DNA of 5,767 nt from Candidatus Nealsoniibacteriota bacterium (lineage in GTDB: Bacteria > Patescibacteriota > Minisyncoccia > Minisyncoccales > GWA2-38-27): assembly GCA_016867195.1 (NCBI GenBank), contig VGKE01000027.1:1-5767 (forward strand), written 5' to 3'. Position numbers and translations under genes: made by a program. Shown here in pieces: positions 5,169-5,767 of this stretch. Every line of letters starts with the position of its first letter. Position 1 is the stretch's first letter. The notes under the pieces are model-generated. The model saw nothing but the letters and a program-made list of their open reading frames with translations, did no database searches and had not been told where the DNA came from.

Positions 5169-5208
5169 AGAGGCCCGACCTCCGCCAACTGGCGGAGGTC
5201 GGGCCTCT
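5169..5208. repeat. Perfect GC-rich 40-bp palindrome between rplM and rpsI
   Basis: Arms of 19 bases (5169-5187, beginning AGAGGCCCGACC, and 5190-5208) are perfectly complementary around two central bases; as RNA the practical loop would be four bases (AACT). The core TCCGCC-AACT-GGCGGA repeats the motif seen in the hairpin at 1935-1951. It begins 5 nt after the rplM stop and ends 7 nt before the rpsI ATG. Only a weak run of T (AATCTTT) follows, so termination would be partial at most. Its GC richness contrasts sharply with the AT-rich surroundings, suggesting an inserted element. Confidence 0.95.
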
Positions 5209-5215
5209 AATCTTT

Positions 5216-5683
5216 ATGCTAAAAACAATAAAAGAAGAAAAATCAAAAAAAGCAGAAAAGAAAAAAGGTGCCAAGAAATCAGTTTCAAAACTACCCCGTT
5301 ACTTTGAGGCGATTGGCAGACGAAAGACTTCTTTAGCCAGGGTGCGGCTTTTTACTCAGGGAGAAAAGGCAATTATAATTAACGAAAAGCCCTATCAGAG
5401 TTATTTTTTTGATTCCAATCTTCAGCAAATTATTATTTCCTCTCTTGAAAAAATGAAAGTCATCGATAAGTTTAGGATTTTAGTCAGGGTAAGGGGGGGA
5501 GGAATCCACTCGCAGGCAGAGGCAATAAGGCACGGAATAAGCAGGGCTTTGGTAAAATTTAACCCTGATTTCAAAAAGCGGCTCAGGAGGGTTGGTTATT
5601 TGACCCGTGATCCCCGGATGCGTGAACGAAAAAAGTTCGGACTCAAGCGTGCCCGCCGCGCCCCCCAGTGGCAGAAACGGTAA
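5216..5683 (+). CDS. rpsI: Small ribosomal subunit protein uS9
   Basis: uS9 lies in the 30S head; its C-terminal arginine reaches the P-site tRNA anticodon loop. The product from the ATG at 5216 has 155 residues. It shows GRRKTSLARVRLF (34-46), RVRGGGIHSQAEAIRHGISRA (91-111), the GYLTRDPRMRERKKFGLKRARRAP stretch (127-150) and the canonical ending QWQKR. It exceeds E. coli uS9 (130) by a lysine-rich N-terminal extension of about 24 residues. The frame stays open upstream through the palindrome to a TTG at 5156 overlapping the rplM stop. That would add 20 residues encoded mostly by the palindrome, so I prefer the ATG. The only Shine-Dalgarno-like site, GGAGGT at 5194-5199, is 16 nt away and inside the hairpin arm, so initiation may be weak or structurally gated. 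Confidence 0.95.
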   Translation: MLKTIKEEKSKKAEKKKGAKKSVSKLPRYFEAIGRRKTSLARVRLFTQGEKAIIINEKPYQSYFFDSNLQQIIISSLEKMKVIDKFRILVRVRGGGIHSQAEAIRHGISRALVKFNPDFKKRLRRVGYLTRDPRMRERKKFGLKRARRAPQWQKR

Positions 5684-5767
5684 CGAAGGAAAAGAAAAAG
5701 AGCGGTAAGAAACCGCCCCGAAAGAGCAGAATGTTAGCAGGAACGGCGCATTTTTTGTGACCGAATC
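5684..5767. other. 3' edge without a supported gene
   Basis: These 84 bases after rpsI contain a small hairpin, GCGGT (5702-5706), loop AAGAA, ACCGC (5712-5716). A run of six T (5751-5756) lies too far from it to make a convincing terminator. A short frame from GTG at 5668 to TGA at 5758-5760 would encode 30 mostly basic residues but has no ribosome binding site and overlaps rpsI. Base composition here and in the last part of rpsI is richer in GC than in the rest of the window. Confidence 0.4.

Noticed and set aside
5668..5760. 30-codon basic frame from a GTG overlapping the end of rpsI
   Set aside because: No ribosome binding site, low-complexity residues, and no family resemblance.

Overview
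The window is a block of bacterial translation and transcription genes, all on the + strand, in an AT-rich genome. It most resembles a Candidate Phyla Radiation (Patescibacteria) organism, probably Parcubacteria-like. This is inferred from a leading single-span membrane protein of a type I associate with that group, a 115-residue uL13 that lacks the usual tail, mostly absent Shine-Dalgarno sequences, lysine-rich extensions on ribosomal proteins, and very tight packing. No rRNA or other marker is present to confirm the phylum. All ten genes end in TAA or TAG and none has an in-frame TGA, so the window does not test for UGA recoding.

Layout: positions 1-100 hold the tail of an upstream region (possible terminator) and a good sigma70-type promoter with an extended -10 box. 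A leader of about 180 nt follows, made almost entirely of a long imperfect inverted repeat. Next come a 419-residue membrane-anchored protein (286-1545), infA (1577-1798), rpmJ (1802-1921, a 39-codon gene), rpsM (1997-2386), rpsK (2389-2841), rpsD (2843-3463), rpoA (3544-4284), rplQ (4372-4719), rplM (4816-5163) and rpsI (5216-5683). The last 84 bases have no supported gene.

The genes make initiation factor IF-1, two large-subunit proteins of the classic alpha-operon region (bL36, bL17), three small-subunit proteins (uS13, uS11, uS4), the RNA polymerase alpha subunit, and the uL13-uS9 pair. The order matches the widespread bacterial order infA-rpmJ-rpsM-rpsK-rpsD-rpoA-rplQ-(rplM-rpsI), and the genes probably work as one or a few co-transcribed units. 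secY, adk and map, often found just before infA, are not here; the membrane protein sits in that place.

Two things stand out. First, the gaps between genes are of two kinds: 1-3 nt junctions (infA/rpmJ, rpsM/rpsK, rpsK/rpsD) or gaps almost wholly occupied by a palindrome (before rpsM, rpoA, rplQ, rplM and rpsI, and before the first gene). The only other gap is 31 nt, before infA. Three of the palindromes are built from one repeated word (ACGAAT/ATTCGT), the leader from ATCCGCGT, and two carry a TCCGCC...GGCGGA core. They look like families of small palindromic elements sitting 1-13 nt before start codons. Second, RpoA is only 246 residues: it contains the N-terminal assembly domain but no C-terminal DNA- and activator-binding domain, which is replaced by a short lysine-rich tail.
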